Of a stretch of 52,748 bases of DNA, positions 16,368-25,355 are shown one piece after another (within the stretch, counting starts at the first letter, position 1; the number at the start of each line of letters is the position of its first letter). The notes beneath the pieces are model-generated. The model was not told the origin of the DNA. It was given only the letters and a program-made list of their open reading frames with translations, and did no database searches. Source of the stretch: CAYNYF01 sp964401385 (lineage in GTDB: Bacteria; Planctomycetota; Phycisphaerae; SM23-33); contig CAYNYF010000022.1 of assembly GCA_964401385.1 (NCBI GenBank), positions 1 to 52,748 on the forward strand, read 5' to 3'. Both the position numbers and the translations under genes were made by a program.

Positions 16368-18068
16368 CTAGCTCCTTACGGCCGTCTCCGCCGGACTGGC
16401 CGCGGCACTCCGCAGCTCGGCCAGGAAACTCGCCAAGTCGATCGACAGAAACAGCTCCACCAGTCGGCTGTCAAACTGCGTTCCGCTGCACCGCCGGATC
16501 TCGTCGATCACCGCCTCCAGCGGCATCGCGTCTCGATATGTGCGGCTGCTGGTCATGGCGTCAAAGCTGTCGGCCAGTCCCAGGATCAGGGCCTCGTACG
16601 GCACCTTGCCGTCGCCCGCTCCGGCCGGGTCGCCGGCCCCGCGGAGGCCTTCGGGGTATCCTTTCCCGTCCAGGCGCTCGTGGTGGTAGAGAATGGCCGG
16701 CAGGAGGTCCTGTATCTGCCGGATGCCGCCCAGGATGTTGGCGCCGATCCGGGGGTGACGCTTGATTTGGGCGTACTCGTCTTCCGTGAGCTTGCCCGCC
16801 TTGCGCAGGACCTCTTCGGAGACGCCGATCTTGCCGATGTCGTGCAGCAGTCCCGCCAGGTAGACCCTCTCCACGCGCTCGGGCTCCAGGCCCGACATTT
16901 CCGCCAGCCGGCGCGAGATCATCGCCACCCGTTGCGAGTGGCCGCGGGTGTACGGATCCTTGGCGTCGATGCTGGCCGAGAGAGCGTGCAGCACGCCCAT
17001 CAGCAGGTTTTGCATGTCGTCGTACAGCTCGTGCTTCTCCAGAGCGATTGCGGCCTGGCTGCCGATGGAGCTGATGAGCTTCAGATCAGTGGTGTCGAAC
17101 ACGCCCTCGGTCTTGTTGATGCCCAGCAGGGCGCCCTCGCAGCGGTCGCCGATGATCAGGGGCGCGGCGATCAGCGTGCCGATGCCGTCGACGCCGGAAG
17201 CGGCCGCGCCGCCCGACTCGGCGGTGCCCCGGGAGAACCGGTTTTCAATGACGGGGCCTTTGCCGCGGCTCAGGCGGGGGCGGAGGCCCAGGTTCACGAT
17301 GTGGAGAAGCTGCTCTTGGCTGACCGGCAGCTCGCCGGCGGAGACCACCTGCTCGGAAGCGCCGCTGCCGGGCTCGCGCGCCCACAGCACCGCGGCCGCC
17401 CCGTCCAGCTCCATCACCACCAGGATCTCCCGGCAGAGATTGGTCAGGAACGCGGTGGTGCCCTCGGTCAGCTTCATCGAGCTGCTGATGCGGTACAGCA
17501 GTGACAGCTCTTCGTAGGTCTCAGACAGGCTGGTTGAAAGTTTTGTCAGTTCCCCGGCGGCGACCTCCTTGGCCTGCTCGTCCTGGATGAGCCATTCCAG
17601 CACGTGGGAGAGGGTGGGGGCCTCGGCGGCGTCGTGGACCTGCTGCTGCCGGCACAGACCGGACATGAATTCCGCGTCCAGCGAGTCTTGGTCGCAGGCT
17701 CGGCGGAACTCTTCGGACTTCAGCATTTGCGTGGTGGGAAAGCACGCCACGGCCGAGCCGACAAGCCAGCGCCGGTGATAGATGGGCACGCCCAGCATGC
17801 AGCAGCCGGTCGGGGCCGTGCCGATCTCCGCCCTTTCGGCCGCGGCCACCTTCCGCGCCAGCCGTCCCGTCGCCTCCCGGTGGACTTGCGTCAGTCCGCA
17901 GAGCTGACGGCAGAAACTCCCGTGGAACGTCGGCTCCAGCAGCGACGCGCCGGCGCGGTCCCAGAAGGAGACCGTCAGCCCCAGCTCGCGCAGACGCCCC
18001 TCCAGGCGCCCCCGCAAGCTTGCCATGGGGAAGCTGCGTCTGATTTTGCCGGCCAACGGCACGGTCAC
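16368..18068 (-). CDS. GAF plus HD-GYP cyclic-di-GMP phosphodiesterase
   Basis: 566 residues. Residues 1-150 form an N-terminal sensor-like region with spaced Cys (FCRQLCG, TGCCMLGVPI), loosely like PocR domains. Residues about 195-360 are a GAF domain (GTLIAAPLIIGDRCEGALLG). Residues about 370-540 are HD-GYP with all hallmark residues: HSQRVAMISRRLA, LLHDIGKIGV, KRHPRIGANIL, and HHERLDGKGYPEGL. HD-GYP enzymes hydrolyse c-di-GMP. The start is a GTG at 18068 overlapping the response regulator stop (GTGA), so the two are coupled. It probably lowers c-di-GMP and so feeds back on the riboswitch at the head of the cluster. Confidence 0.88.
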   Translation of the reverse strand: MTVPLAGKIRRSFPMASLRGRLEGRLRELGLTVSFWDRAGASLLEPTFHGSFCRQLCGLTQVHREATGRLARKVAAAERAEIGTAPTGCCMLGVPIYHRRWLVGSAVACFPTTQMLKSEEFRRACDQDSLDAEFMSGLCRQQQVHDAAEAPTLSHVLEWLIQDEQAKEVAAGELTKLSTSLSETYEELSLLYRISSSMKLTEGTTAFLTNLCREILVVMELDGAAAVLWAREPGSGASEQVVSAGELPVSQEQLLHIVNLGLRPRLSRGKGPVIENRFSRGTAESGGAAASGVDGIGTLIAAPLIIGDRCEGALLGINKTEGVFDTTDLKLISSIGSQAAIALEKHELYDDMQNLLMGVLHALSASIDAKDPYTRGHSQRVAMISRRLAEMSGLEPERVERVYLAGLLHDIGKIGVSEEVLRKAGKLTEDEYAQIKRHPRIGANILGGIRQIQDLLPAILYHHERLDGKGYPEGLRGAGDPAGAGDGKVPYEALILGLADSFDAMTSSRTYRDAMPLEAVIDEIRRCSGTQFDSRLVELFLSIDLASFLAELRSAAASPAETAVRS

Positions 18069-18466
18069 GTCGCCTTTCTCTTCGTTGCTTCTTTGCCGTC
18101 TGTCTCGAGAAGTCGCTTGACCGTCGCGAGCACCTCACGCGGACTGAAGGGCTTGGTCATCGTCGCCGCGACGCCCGCGGCGATGATCTCTTCCTGTTCG
18201 ATTTCGAACCCCCGGGCGGTGAGCATCAGCACGGGGGCCTGCATCGTCGACTTGTCCCGGCGGAGCCTCTTGCACAGTTCCAGCCCCGTCAGGTAAGGCA
18301 TTTGGTAGTCGGTGATGACCAGGTCGGGAGACTCGGCCAGGCAGAGCTCGTACGCCTCCTCGCCGTCCAGCGCCGTGATGACCTCGTAGCCGGCGTTGGC
18401 CAGTTTCATGGACACGACGTGGAGGATGTGCGCCTCGTCGTCCGCCACCAGTACCTTTTTGCTCAC
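18065..18466 (-). CDS. Single-domain CheY-like response regulator
   Basis: 133 residues from the GTG at 18466 (AGGA 8 bases upstream); the longer frame to 18565 overlaps the kinase gene and has no family character. It is a complete receiver: VLVADDEAHI with the acidic pair, phospho-acceptor Asp in PDLVITDYQMPY, the conserved Thr in VLMLTARG, and Lys in ATMTKPFSP. There is no output domain. It starts 10 bases after the histidine kinase stop and overlaps the HD-GYP gene, so it is probably phosphorylated by that kinase and acts on the HD-GYP protein or the pilus motors. Confidence 0.9.
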   Translation of the reverse strand: MSKKVLVADDEAHILHVVSMKLANAGYEVITALDGEEAYELCLAESPDLVITDYQMPYLTGLELCKRLRRDKSTMQAPVLMLTARGFEIEQEEIIAAGVAATMTKPFSPREVLATVKRLLETDGKEATKRKAT

Positions 18467-18476
18467 TGTCGTCTTC

Positions 18477-19919
18477 CTATTGGAGTATGGGCAGCTCGAA
18501 GGCAAACGTGCTGCCCCTGCCGGCGTCGCTGGTGACCGACAGCTTGCCGTCGTGCGCCGTTTCAATAATCTGCTTGACCAGGGCCAGCCCCAGACCGGTG
18601 CCTTTGGCGATCCTGGCGTGGCCTTCAGCGCGGTAGAACTTGTCGAAGATGTGCGGCAGGTCCTCGGGGGCGATGCCCACGCCCGTGTCCGAGACTTCGC
18701 ACACGGCCACTTCGCGGCGCTCGTCCACGTTGGTCGAGACCGTAACCGCGCCTCCCTCGGCAGTGTACTTGAGGGCGTTGCTCACCAGGTTCAGGATCGC
18801 CCGGTAGATCATGTCCTTGTCGGCCACGACCTGCCGCCGGGGCGACCCCAGGCGGGAGATCAGCTCGATGCTCTTTGCCCGGGCCTGCGGCAGCACCACT
18901 TCCAGAACGTCCTTGGCCGCCTGGGCCAGGCAGACGGGCTCGCGCACGATGCGAACCACCCCCGACTCAATCGCGGAGATGTTCAGAATGTTCTCGATCA
19001 GCCGGTTGAGCCGATCGGCCTCGCCCGCCATGATCTGGTAGAACTCCCGCCGGGTGTCCTCGTCCTCGGCCTCGCCGTCCACCAGCATCTCCACGTACGC
19101 TTGGATGGACGCCAGGGGCGTGCGCAGCTCGTGGGAGACACTGGAGACGAAATCCGTCTTCATCTGGGAGATTTCCTTCTCCCGGGTGATGTCGTGCAGC
19201 ACCGTGACCACGCCGGAGACCTCCCCCCCCGGCGTTCTCACGCAGGAGAGGGTCACGCTGAAGGTCCTGGCCCGTCCCTTCTGGTCGATGCTGTGCTCGA
19301 CGACCCTGCGGGCGGAGTTGCTCCTGCTGCTGCGGGTCTCGCGGATCAGGCGGACCAGGGCGCCGTCGTGAACGATGTAATCGATGTTCTTCCGCAGGCT
19401 GTGCGAGAGCTTGAAGTCCAGCAGCGTTTCGGCGGCGTCGTTGGCCAGAAGCAGCTCATCGAAGCGGTTGGTGACCACCACCGCGTCGGAGATGGAAAAG
19501 ATGACCGCCTCGGCGTGCTTCTTCTCGGCGCCGGCGAGGCGCGATTGGATTTGCAGCTCCCGGCCTTCGGCGCGAAGTCGGCCCATCTCGTCGCGCAGGG
19601 ACGTCAGCAGCCGGTTCAGCGCCTGGGTGACCTGGGCGATCTCGTCGCAGCCCTCGACCATGACCAGGCCCAGCCGCTTCGACCGGGCCATCTGATTCAA
19701 CTGACGGGAGATGCTCCCGACGGTGCGGTTGACGCTCCGCCAGAACAGCAGCAGCAGCAGGCTGGTCAACGCCGCCACCAGCCCCAGGATCAGGTAGTTC
19801 AGGTTGCGCGTCTGCACTCGATGGCCGCGCATGGCCATGGTGACGGCGTAGTAGGCGGCGCTTGCCCCCAGAGAGACCAGAGCGACGCTAGCCAGTCCAA
19901 GCCGTTTCGCAACAGTCAC
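18477..19919 (-). CDS. Membrane sensor histidine kinase (HAMP-PAS-HisKA-HATPase)
   Basis: 480 residues from a GTG at 19919 with GGGAG 5-6 bases upstream. Two membrane segments near residues 9-28 and 43-60 leave almost no periplasmic loop, so it likely senses within the membrane or the cytosol. HAMP (about 60-115), PAS (about 135-245; HDITREKEISQ at the end), HisKA with the phospho-His in SSVSHELRTPLAS, then HATPase_c with NLVSNALKYT, DTGVGIAPED and GTGLGLALV. This is the PhoR/ResE-type layout. It is 10 bases upstream of its probable partner response regulator. Confidence 0.9.
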   Translation of the reverse strand: MTVAKRLGLASVALVSLGASAAYYAVTMAMRGHRVQTRNLNYLILGLVAALTSLLLLLFWRSVNRTVGSISRQLNQMARSKRLGLVMVEGCDEIAQVTQALNRLLTSLRDEMGRLRAEGRELQIQSRLAGAEKKHAEAVIFSISDAVVVTNRFDELLLANDAAETLLDFKLSHSLRKNIDYIVHDGALVRLIRETRSSRSNSARRVVEHSIDQKGRARTFSVTLSCVRTPGGEVSGVVTVLHDITREKEISQMKTDFVSSVSHELRTPLASIQAYVEMLVDGEAEDEDTRREFYQIMAGEADRLNRLIENILNISAIESGVVRIVREPVCLAQAAKDVLEVVLPQARAKSIELISRLGSPRRQVVADKDMIYRAILNLVSNALKYTAEGGAVTVSTNVDERREVAVCEVSDTGVGIAPEDLPHIFDKFYRAEGHARIAKGTGLGLALVKQIIETAHDGKLSVTSDAGRGSTFAFELPILQ

Positions 19920-19952
19920 GTTCTCCCGTCCTCCGGGTTTCCGCAGAACGCC

Positions 19953-19976
19953 GGGGACACCACATTCGGCGTCCCC
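19953..19976. other. Hairpin upstream of the histidine kinase gene
   Basis: GGGGACACC pairs with GGCGTCCCC (one A-C mismatch) around a 6-base loop, 34 bases before the kinase start. It could be a processing site or weak attenuator; no U-run follows. Confidence 0.3.
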
Positions 19977-20033
19977 AGCGGCGGCGCGACCTGCCGGCCG
20001 GTGGGGGGGCAGGCGCTTCGCGATCGGTAACTC

Positions 20034-21206
20034 CTACTCTCCTGCCGCCAGCAGACGCCTGGCCAGACGACTGTTCGGGTCGCATTCCAGGGCCCGCTTG
20101 TAACAGGACACGGCTTGCTGCTTCTGCCCCGCGGCCCAGTAGCAGCGACCCAGCATGCAGTTGATGGTGGCGTCGCTGGGGTTTTCTCTGGCCGCCGACG
20201 CCAGCAGCGCGGTGGCCTGATCGATCTGCCCCTGGCGCAGCATGGCGTAGCCCAGCACGGCCGTCGCCTCCAGACAGCGGTCGGTCATCGCCAGCGCCTG
20301 GCGCGCGGCCGTAATCGCCCGCGGGCAGTTGTCCGTCGCCACCGCCGCCTTGGCCAGACGCACCCACACCGGGGGGGCCTCCGGCTGAAGGACCGCGGCG
20401 GTCTCGTAGGCGCTCCTGGCCGCGTTCGGGTGACCCAGCGCCATGTGGCTGTCGCCGATCATGACGTACAGCCAGCCGGCCTTGTCCTGATATCGCGGGT
20501 CTGTTGCGAGCTTCTCCAGCACGGCCAGGGCATCGGCGTAACGCCCGGCAAAGAACTGAGCCTTGGCGAGGTTCTCCTGCATCAAGACGCTGTCGGGCTG
20601 GAGGTCCAGGTATCGCTGGAACAGGTCTACCGCCTTTGCGGGCTTGCCTTCCATCATGGCCAGCTCGCCCGCCAGCGCCAGCACCGACGGCTCGTCGTCG
20701 GACTGCTCCAGCCTCGCCTCCAGCAGCGCCAGTGCCCGTTGGGGCTTGCCCATTTCCACCAGCGCCTCGGCCGAGGCCGTCAGGTAGCCGTCGTTGGACG
20801 CATCCATGGCCCTGGCCTGCTCGTAGCGCTTCAACGCCTCGGCATGCCGGCCACGTTTTTCCAGCGAGACGCCCAGCAGGAAGACGATCTCGGCGTCTGC
20901 CGGCGCCGCGCGCTCGGCTTCGAGGAGCTGCTCAGCGGCCTTTGCATACTGGGACTTCTCCAGCAGCACCTTGCCCAGCAGAACCCTTGCCGCAGCGAAC
21001 TCCGGGTCCAGGCTGACCGCCTCCATCGCGCGGGCAAGGGCCTTTTCGAGTTCTCCGACCTTCAATTGCTCCTGCCCCACGCTGCAAATGATCTGCGCCC
21101 GCGCCCGATGCCACCGCTTGTACGCCAGTATCTTCTCTTTGTTCTCTAAATTGCACCCGGCGACCAAGCCCAGCAGCAGGGCTATGATGAACAGTCGTTT
21201 CTTCAT
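20034..21206 (-). CDS. TPR-repeat lipoprotein of the pilus cluster
   Basis: 390 residues. A lipoprotein signal peptide (MKKRLFIIALLLGLVAGC, lipobox LVAGC with Cys18) is followed by about ten tetratricopeptide repeats running to the C-terminus (for example AAEQLLEAERAAPADAEIVF, YKRALECDPNSRLARRLL). In the cluster it follows the secretin gene, so a pilotin-like (PilF/PilW) role in secretin assembly is a reasonable inference, though it is longer than classical PilF (about 250 residues). The ATG at 21206 has GGAG about 10 bases upstream. Confidence 0.8.
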   Translation of the reverse strand: MKKRLFIIALLLGLVAGCNLENKEKILAYKRWHRARAQIICSVGQEQLKVGELEKALARAMEAVSLDPEFAAARVLLGKVLLEKSQYAKAAEQLLEAERAAPADAEIVFLLGVSLEKRGRHAEALKRYEQARAMDASNDGYLTASAEALVEMGKPQRALALLEARLEQSDDEPSVLALAGELAMMEGKPAKAVDLFQRYLDLQPDSVLMQENLAKAQFFAGRYADALAVLEKLATDPRYQDKAGWLYVMIGDSHMALGHPNAARSAYETAAVLQPEAPPVWVRLAKAAVATDNCPRAITAARQALAMTDRCLEATAVLGYAMLRQGQIDQATALLASAARENPSDATINCMLGRCYWAAGQKQQAVSCYKRALECDPNSRLARRLLAAGE

Positions 21207-21282
21207 TGGTCCGCTCCTTCAGACTCTTTCCCTATTCTGTGCACTTTCCCTAGATTGACAGTCTAGTCCAAAAAAACACCCG

Positions 21283-23304
21283 CTATTTGACCACCTCGAC
21301 CGGTACCTGCGGCGGACGGGTCGTGGGCGACGGCTTCACAGCTTTGGCGCCGCCGGCGGGCCGTTGCGGCCTAGCCGGGATATTCAGCGGAAGCTCCAGC
21401 CGCGGGCCCATGCCGAAGGCGTCGCGAATCTTCTTGTGCAGCTTCATCTCGTCTCGCGGCTTCAGCGGCGGGATAGCCTCCTCCACCGGACGGCCCATCT
21501 CCTGCATGATCATCCGCTGGATGATGTAGTGGGCGCTGGAGTAGCGAGACTCGTGGGCCCAGATGGCCTCGTTGGTCAGGCGCTCCTTCATGCGGATGGC
21601 CTGCTCCATCCTCGGCTCCAGCGACAGGGCCAGGTTGAGGTCCCACGTGGCCTTCTCGACGTCTCCGCCGGCGAGGTGCTGGCGCGCCCAGCGCATGTGG
21701 GCCTGGGCCAGCCGCTCGCGCCCGAACCACATCAGCCCCTGCCGCATGCCAAAGCGGAACCGCCACACCTGTTCCTTCAACTGCTCGGAGACGACCTCGT
21801 CGGCAGCCTGCTTGATGATGTGCGGGGTGATCAGGACGATCACTTCTTCGCGCTTGGTCTCTTCGACGCGTCTGCGGAAGAGGTTGCCGGCAATGGGGAT
21901 GTTGCCCAGGTAGGGGACCTGCGACCGCTTGTTGTCGGTCATCTCCCGGAACAGTCCGGCGATGACGATGGTGTGCCCATCCTTGACCAAGACGTTGGAG
22001 GTGCACTCGGTGGTGATCTCGAACGGCAGGCTGTCGGTGGTGAGACCGCCGGTGGAGTCCGCCGGGTGGATTTCCAACCGGACGTGCCCGTCGGTGGCGA
22101 TGTACGGGCGGACCAGCAGTTTGGTGCCGGTCTCGATGAACTCCACGGTCTGGGTGGCGGTGGTCTCGGTAACGGTCGTGGTCAGGTATCCGTCGCGCCG
22201 GCCGACCAGGATCTCGCCGCGCTGCTTGTTGATCACCAGCAGCTTCGGGTTGGCCAGCACGGCCACGTCGCCGACGCCTTCCAGGGCGCGGACGAAGAAG
22301 GCCACCTGGTTGGAGATGAACCCGATGGTCAACCCGCCGGGGTCAATCTTGGAGTTGAAGTCGGTCCGGAAGGTGGCCTTGGCGTTGTCCATCCCGGCCG
22401 TCGGCACGTCCCCGGGCGCGACGCTGGTTATCCCGGTGCTGGTGGAGGACAGGGAGCGGAAGTCCACCCCGGCCAGGGCGTTGAAATCGATGCCCAGGGC
22501 GTTGTCTTCCTCCAGTGTGGCCCGCAGGATGGTGGCCTCGATGAGCACCTGCTGCGGGCGGACGTCCACGTCGTGGAGGATGGCGGCGGCCTTTTCCACG
22601 TTCTCGGGGTAGTCGCGGACGATGATCAGGTCCGCGTTGGCGTGCGCGTTTCCGCCGGCGTCCGCGCTGGAGGCGGCGATGCCCGTGTCGGCGGCGGGCG
22701 TGAGCGAGACCGTCCCCTCCGTGCTCATCACCGGCGTGATCAGCGCCTTGGCGTCGGCGGCGGTGATGTAATTCAGCCGGAAGACTCGCACCGACAGCAG
22801 CCGCGTGGCGGCCCGGACGTCTGCCAATTGCTTCTGGGTGTATACGTAGACGAAGTTGCCCTTGCGGACGTACCCGAAGCCGGCCGAGGTCAGCACCGCT
22901 TCCAACGCCTCCTGGAAGGTCACCCCGTACAGATCGGCCGTGACCGTCCCCTGTACTTCCTTGGTGGCAATGATGTTGATCTTGGCCGGGGTGCTCAGGA
23001 GTTTGAGCACCTGGCGAATGTCGGCCCCCTGGACGTGCAGCTCCACCGTGCCGCGCTGATCGACGTTCAGCCTGGCGCCGGTCTGGGTTTTGGCCGGCGC
23101 GCTCGTGTCGGGCGGTTTGACAGCGGCGGCCTCCTGCGCGAGACCGGCCGCGCTAAAGGCCAGAATCAACACCACCGCCGCCGCGGGGCCGCCGAACGTC
23201 CTTAGCCACGCCCAGAACGGCGAGGTCGCGTGTTGCCTCTGGCCAACGCCCCGGATCCCCGCATCACTGGTCCACGTGCGCCTCGATCGTCTAGCGCTCA
23301 TCAC
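21283..23304 (-). CDS. pilQ: Outer-membrane secretin PilQ/GspD-like
   Basis: 673 residues. Signal segment near residues 38-57 (VVLILAFSAAGLAQ). A short STN domain (VELHVQGADIRQVLKLLS), a NolW-type domain (VFRLNYITAADAKALI, IIVRDYPENVEKAA), then the secretin domain (QQVLIEATILRA, VLANPKLLVINKQRGEI, DGHTIVIAGLFRE, VPYLGNIPIAGNLFRRR, EVIVLITPHII). After the secretin there are about 170 more residues with a TPR-like helical part and a proline-rich end, unusual for PilQ. The start is GTG 23304 or ATG 23301, with AAGGAG upstream. It forms the pilus exit pore. Confidence 0.92.
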   Translation of the reverse strand: MMSARRSRRTWTSDAGIRGVGQRQHATSPFWAWLRTFGGPAAAVVLILAFSAAGLAQEAAAVKPPDTSAPAKTQTGARLNVDQRGTVELHVQGADIRQVLKLLSTPAKINIIATKEVQGTVTADLYGVTFQEALEAVLTSAGFGYVRKGNFVYVYTQKQLADVRAATRLLSVRVFRLNYITAADAKALITPVMSTEGTVSLTPAADTGIAASSADAGGNAHANADLIIVRDYPENVEKAAAILHDVDVRPQQVLIEATILRATLEEDNALGIDFNALAGVDFRSLSSTSTGITSVAPGDVPTAGMDNAKATFRTDFNSKIDPGGLTIGFISNQVAFFVRALEGVGDVAVLANPKLLVINKQRGEILVGRRDGYLTTTVTETTATQTVEFIETGTKLLVRPYIATDGHVRLEIHPADSTGGLTTDSLPFEITTECTSNVLVKDGHTIVIAGLFREMTDNKRSQVPYLGNIPIAGNLFRRRVEETKREEVIVLITPHIIKQAADEVVSEQLKEQVWRFRFGMRQGLMWFGRERLAQAHMRWARQHLAGGDVEKATWDLNLALSLEPRMEQAIRMKERLTNEAIWAHESRYSSAHYIIQRMIMQEMGRPVEEAIPPLKPRDEMKLHKKIRDAFGMGPRLELPLNIPARPQRPAGGAKAVKPSPTTRPPQVPVEVVK

Positions 23305-23486
23305 CTATGCTCCTTACTGGACTGATCCGCCCTTCCGGGCGAACCCGCTTCCGCAGCTCTGCAATCCTCCAAAGGTGCTCCCGACGCGTCGGAGGACCCT
23401 TGAAGCCCTATGATTTATCGGTATCGGTGCCTCTTATGGCCCGTACCGTGCAACCGTCCGGCCCAACGCGGCCGTCGGCAAACCGC

Positions 23487-24155
23487 CTACTTTTTCAACC
23501 GCAACTGCACCTCGACGCCGTCCTTGCTGAGGACGCAGTAGCCGGCGCCGATGCGCTTGACGCGAAAGCCGCTGATCGACTCCCCGACCCGCAAGACCCG
23601 ATCGTTGATCAGCGCCGTCGGGGACGCCGCCAGCATCGTGCTCTTCAGCGACAGTGTCCGGGCCTGCGTTCGCACGCCCGCTATTTGCGAGAGCCGATTC
23701 GCCTGGACCTGGCGCTTGCGCTTGATCCACTCATGCGCTTGCCCGAACCAGCCGCTCCGGGCCTGCCCGTCATGGGCGCCGGCGGACCCGTCCTCGGCGG
23801 GGCGATACAGCTCCAGCACGGGCGTGAACAACTTGCGGGTGATGGTTCGATCCATCTGAGCGAGGTACTGCTCTCGGTGGGCCTGTCCGGGCTGTTCCGG
23901 CGAGGCTGCGCCGGCGCCCTGGCAGGACGACGGCTTCTGGCGACTTGCCGCTGCCGCCTCGGCGGACTCGGCGGCGCCCACCCGCTTGGGCACGTCCCGG
24001 GTAATCACCAGCCTTCCACCGACGCTTCCGCCCACCACCAGCAGGACCGCCATGACGGCCGTTCTCTTCTTGTCGCGCTTGAGCTCTCGCTTCAGGCGAC
24101 TCGCCCATACCGAAATTTTCGATGTCTGGTCGGCCATAGCCCGGCGTTCGCTCAC
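23487..24155 (-). CDS. PilP/GspC-like pilus alignment protein (tentative)
   Basis: 222 residues. A basic cytosolic start, one membrane segment (TAVMAVLLVVGGSVGG, near 33-48), a low-complexity Ala/Pro/Gln-rich linker, and a small C-terminal domain with LINDRVLRVGESISGFRVKR and CVLSKDGVEVQLRLKK. That tail matches the conserved small beta domain of PilP/GspC proteins, which bind the secretin. The GTG at 24155 overlaps the pilO stop (GTGA); the ATG at 24137 is an alternative. The position between pilO and pilQ is exactly where pilP lies in type IV pilus operons. Confidence 0.65.
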   Translation of the reverse strand: MSERRAMADQTSKISVWASRLKRELKRDKKRTAVMAVLLVVGGSVGGRLVITRDVPKRVGAAESAEAAAASRQKPSSCQGAGAASPEQPGQAHREQYLAQMDRTITRKLFTPVLELYRPAEDGSAGAHDGQARSGWFGQAHEWIKRKRQVQANRLSQIAGVRTQARTLSLKSTMLAASPTALINDRVLRVGESISGFRVKRIGAGYCVLSKDGVEVQLRLKK

Positions 24156-24682
24156 TTCTCGGTGAAGTAAATGTTCATGCCCAGCCCCATCGACAGCCCG
24201 CGCCCGTCCGAGGCGGGCTCGATCCGCAAATGCTCAACGCGCGTCAGCCGCGTCATCTCGTCCACCCGCTTCAGGAACCGCGCCAGGGCGAGGAACTCGC
24301 CCTCGAACTCCATCCTGATGGGCAGGCGGTTGTACAGTGGGCCGCGGATGGCGCTGCCCGGCTGGATGATCTGGTTGGAGAGATTCTCCTGCACCAGGTT
24401 CGAGGCGATCTCGCCCAGGAAACCGGCCAGCTCCTTTCGCTGGGGCAATCGCCGCGTCCAATCCTTGTTGTACCGCTGCTTCATCTGCCCGATCTGGCGG
24501 AGCAGGGGGGGCACCTGTCCGGCCGCCGCCATGTTCTGCTCCAATTCGCGCTTCGTTTGCGCCGTGCCCGCGTCGATCTTCTTCAGCGCGCTCGACTGGG
24601 ATCGATACACCAGCAGCACGTAGCCGACGGTGATGGCCGCCAGGATGCCCAGCACGATCAAGTTGTCTCGCGAAAGCCGCAT
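24152..24682 (-). CDS. pilO: Pilus alignment protein PilO
   Basis: 176 residues. N-terminal membrane anchor (NLIVLGILAAITVGYVLLVY), a coiled-coil stretch, then the PilO ferredoxin-like fold with FLGEIASNLVQENLSNQIIQ, PIRMEFEGEFLALARFLKRV and the C-terminal MGLGMNIYF. It pairs with PilN in the inner-membrane ring linking the platform to the secretin. The ATG at 24682 follows pilN by 22 bases, and its stop overlaps the PilP-like gene. Confidence 0.85.
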   Translation of the reverse strand: MRLSRDNLIVLGILAAITVGYVLLVYRSQSSALKKIDAGTAQTKRELEQNMAAAGQVPPLLRQIGQMKQRYNKDWTRRLPQRKELAGFLGEIASNLVQENLSNQIIQPGSAIRGPLYNRLPIRMEFEGEFLALARFLKRVDEMTRLTRVEHLRIEPASDGRGLSMGLGMNIYFTEK

Positions 24683-24704
24683 CCGCGCGATTCTCTCCTC
24701 GGCC

Positions 24705-25355
24705 CTACTTGATCAGATAGCAGGTGGCCAGGAATTGCCTGGCCAGCCGCTCCCGAAAGACCACCGTCTTGGCATAGGTCATGTTTACGTCTTCGAACAG
24801 GCAACTGGCGGCCAGTCGCCCGATGAAGTTGGCGACGTCCACGTCGCTGGGGGCAAGCCCCACCAGCACCACCTGCGCCCGGCGGATTAGCCCCTTCGAC
24901 CGGTTGCCCGATGCATCCGCCCCGGAAGCGCCGGCGCGGTTCGGCGACTGCCGGACGAGTCCGGACGCCTCCGCCTGGAGCGCGACCGGTTTCATTTCCA
25001 GCGAGACCAGGGCCATGTTCTTCGGCAGCAGCCGGCACAGTTCCGCCAGCACGGCGGTGCAATCGGCCCGGCTGCCCAGCTCCTCGTCGATCCGCTTCTT
25101 GATCAGCAGATCGGACATTTGGGATCTCAGTTCGGGAATCGTCGCCGCCTCCCGTTTGGTCAGGCCGGCGCGCTCCTCCAGCCGGGCCAGCTCGCCCTTG
25201 GCCGTGGCGATCCTGGCCTGGCGCGTGTAGCCCAGTGCGCCGATGGCCACGACGTACACGGCCAGGCAGTAGCCCTGGCGCAGCAGCCTCCGCCGGCGGG
25301 CGCGATGCTGCCGGATGCGCTCAGGCAGAAAGTCGACTTCGTGAGCGGTCCGCAT
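24705..25355 (-). CDS. pilN: Pilus alignment protein PilN
   Basis: 216 residues from the ATG at 25355 (AGAGGA 9 bases upstream); a GTG at 25376 is possible. It starts with VDFLPERIRQHRARRR, the cytosolic NFLP-type motif by which PilN binds PilM, followed by a membrane helix (YCLAVYVVAIGALGY), a coiled coil and a periplasmic ferredoxin-like domain. An insertion rich in Gly, Ala and Ser (near residues 125-150) is unusual. It overlaps the pilM 3' end by 35 bases, so the two are translationally coupled. Confidence 0.85.
   Translation of the reverse strand: MRTAHEVDFLPERIRQHRARRRRLLRQGYCLAVYVVAIGALGYTRQARIATAKGELARLEERAGLTKREAATIPELRSQMSDLLIKKRIDEELGSRADCTAVLAELCRLLPKNMALVSLEMKPVALQAEASGLVRQSPNRAGASGADASGNRSKGLIRRAQVVLVGLAPSDVDVANFIGRLAASCLFEDVNMTYAKTVVFRERLARQFLATCYLIK

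Noticed and set aside
14541..17504. Very long plus-strand open frame (987 codons) opposite the pilus genes
   Set aside because: It is antisense to pilB, the STAS gene and the HD-GYP gene, all with full motifs. High GC makes long chance frames; composition is His/Gln/Val-rich without domains.
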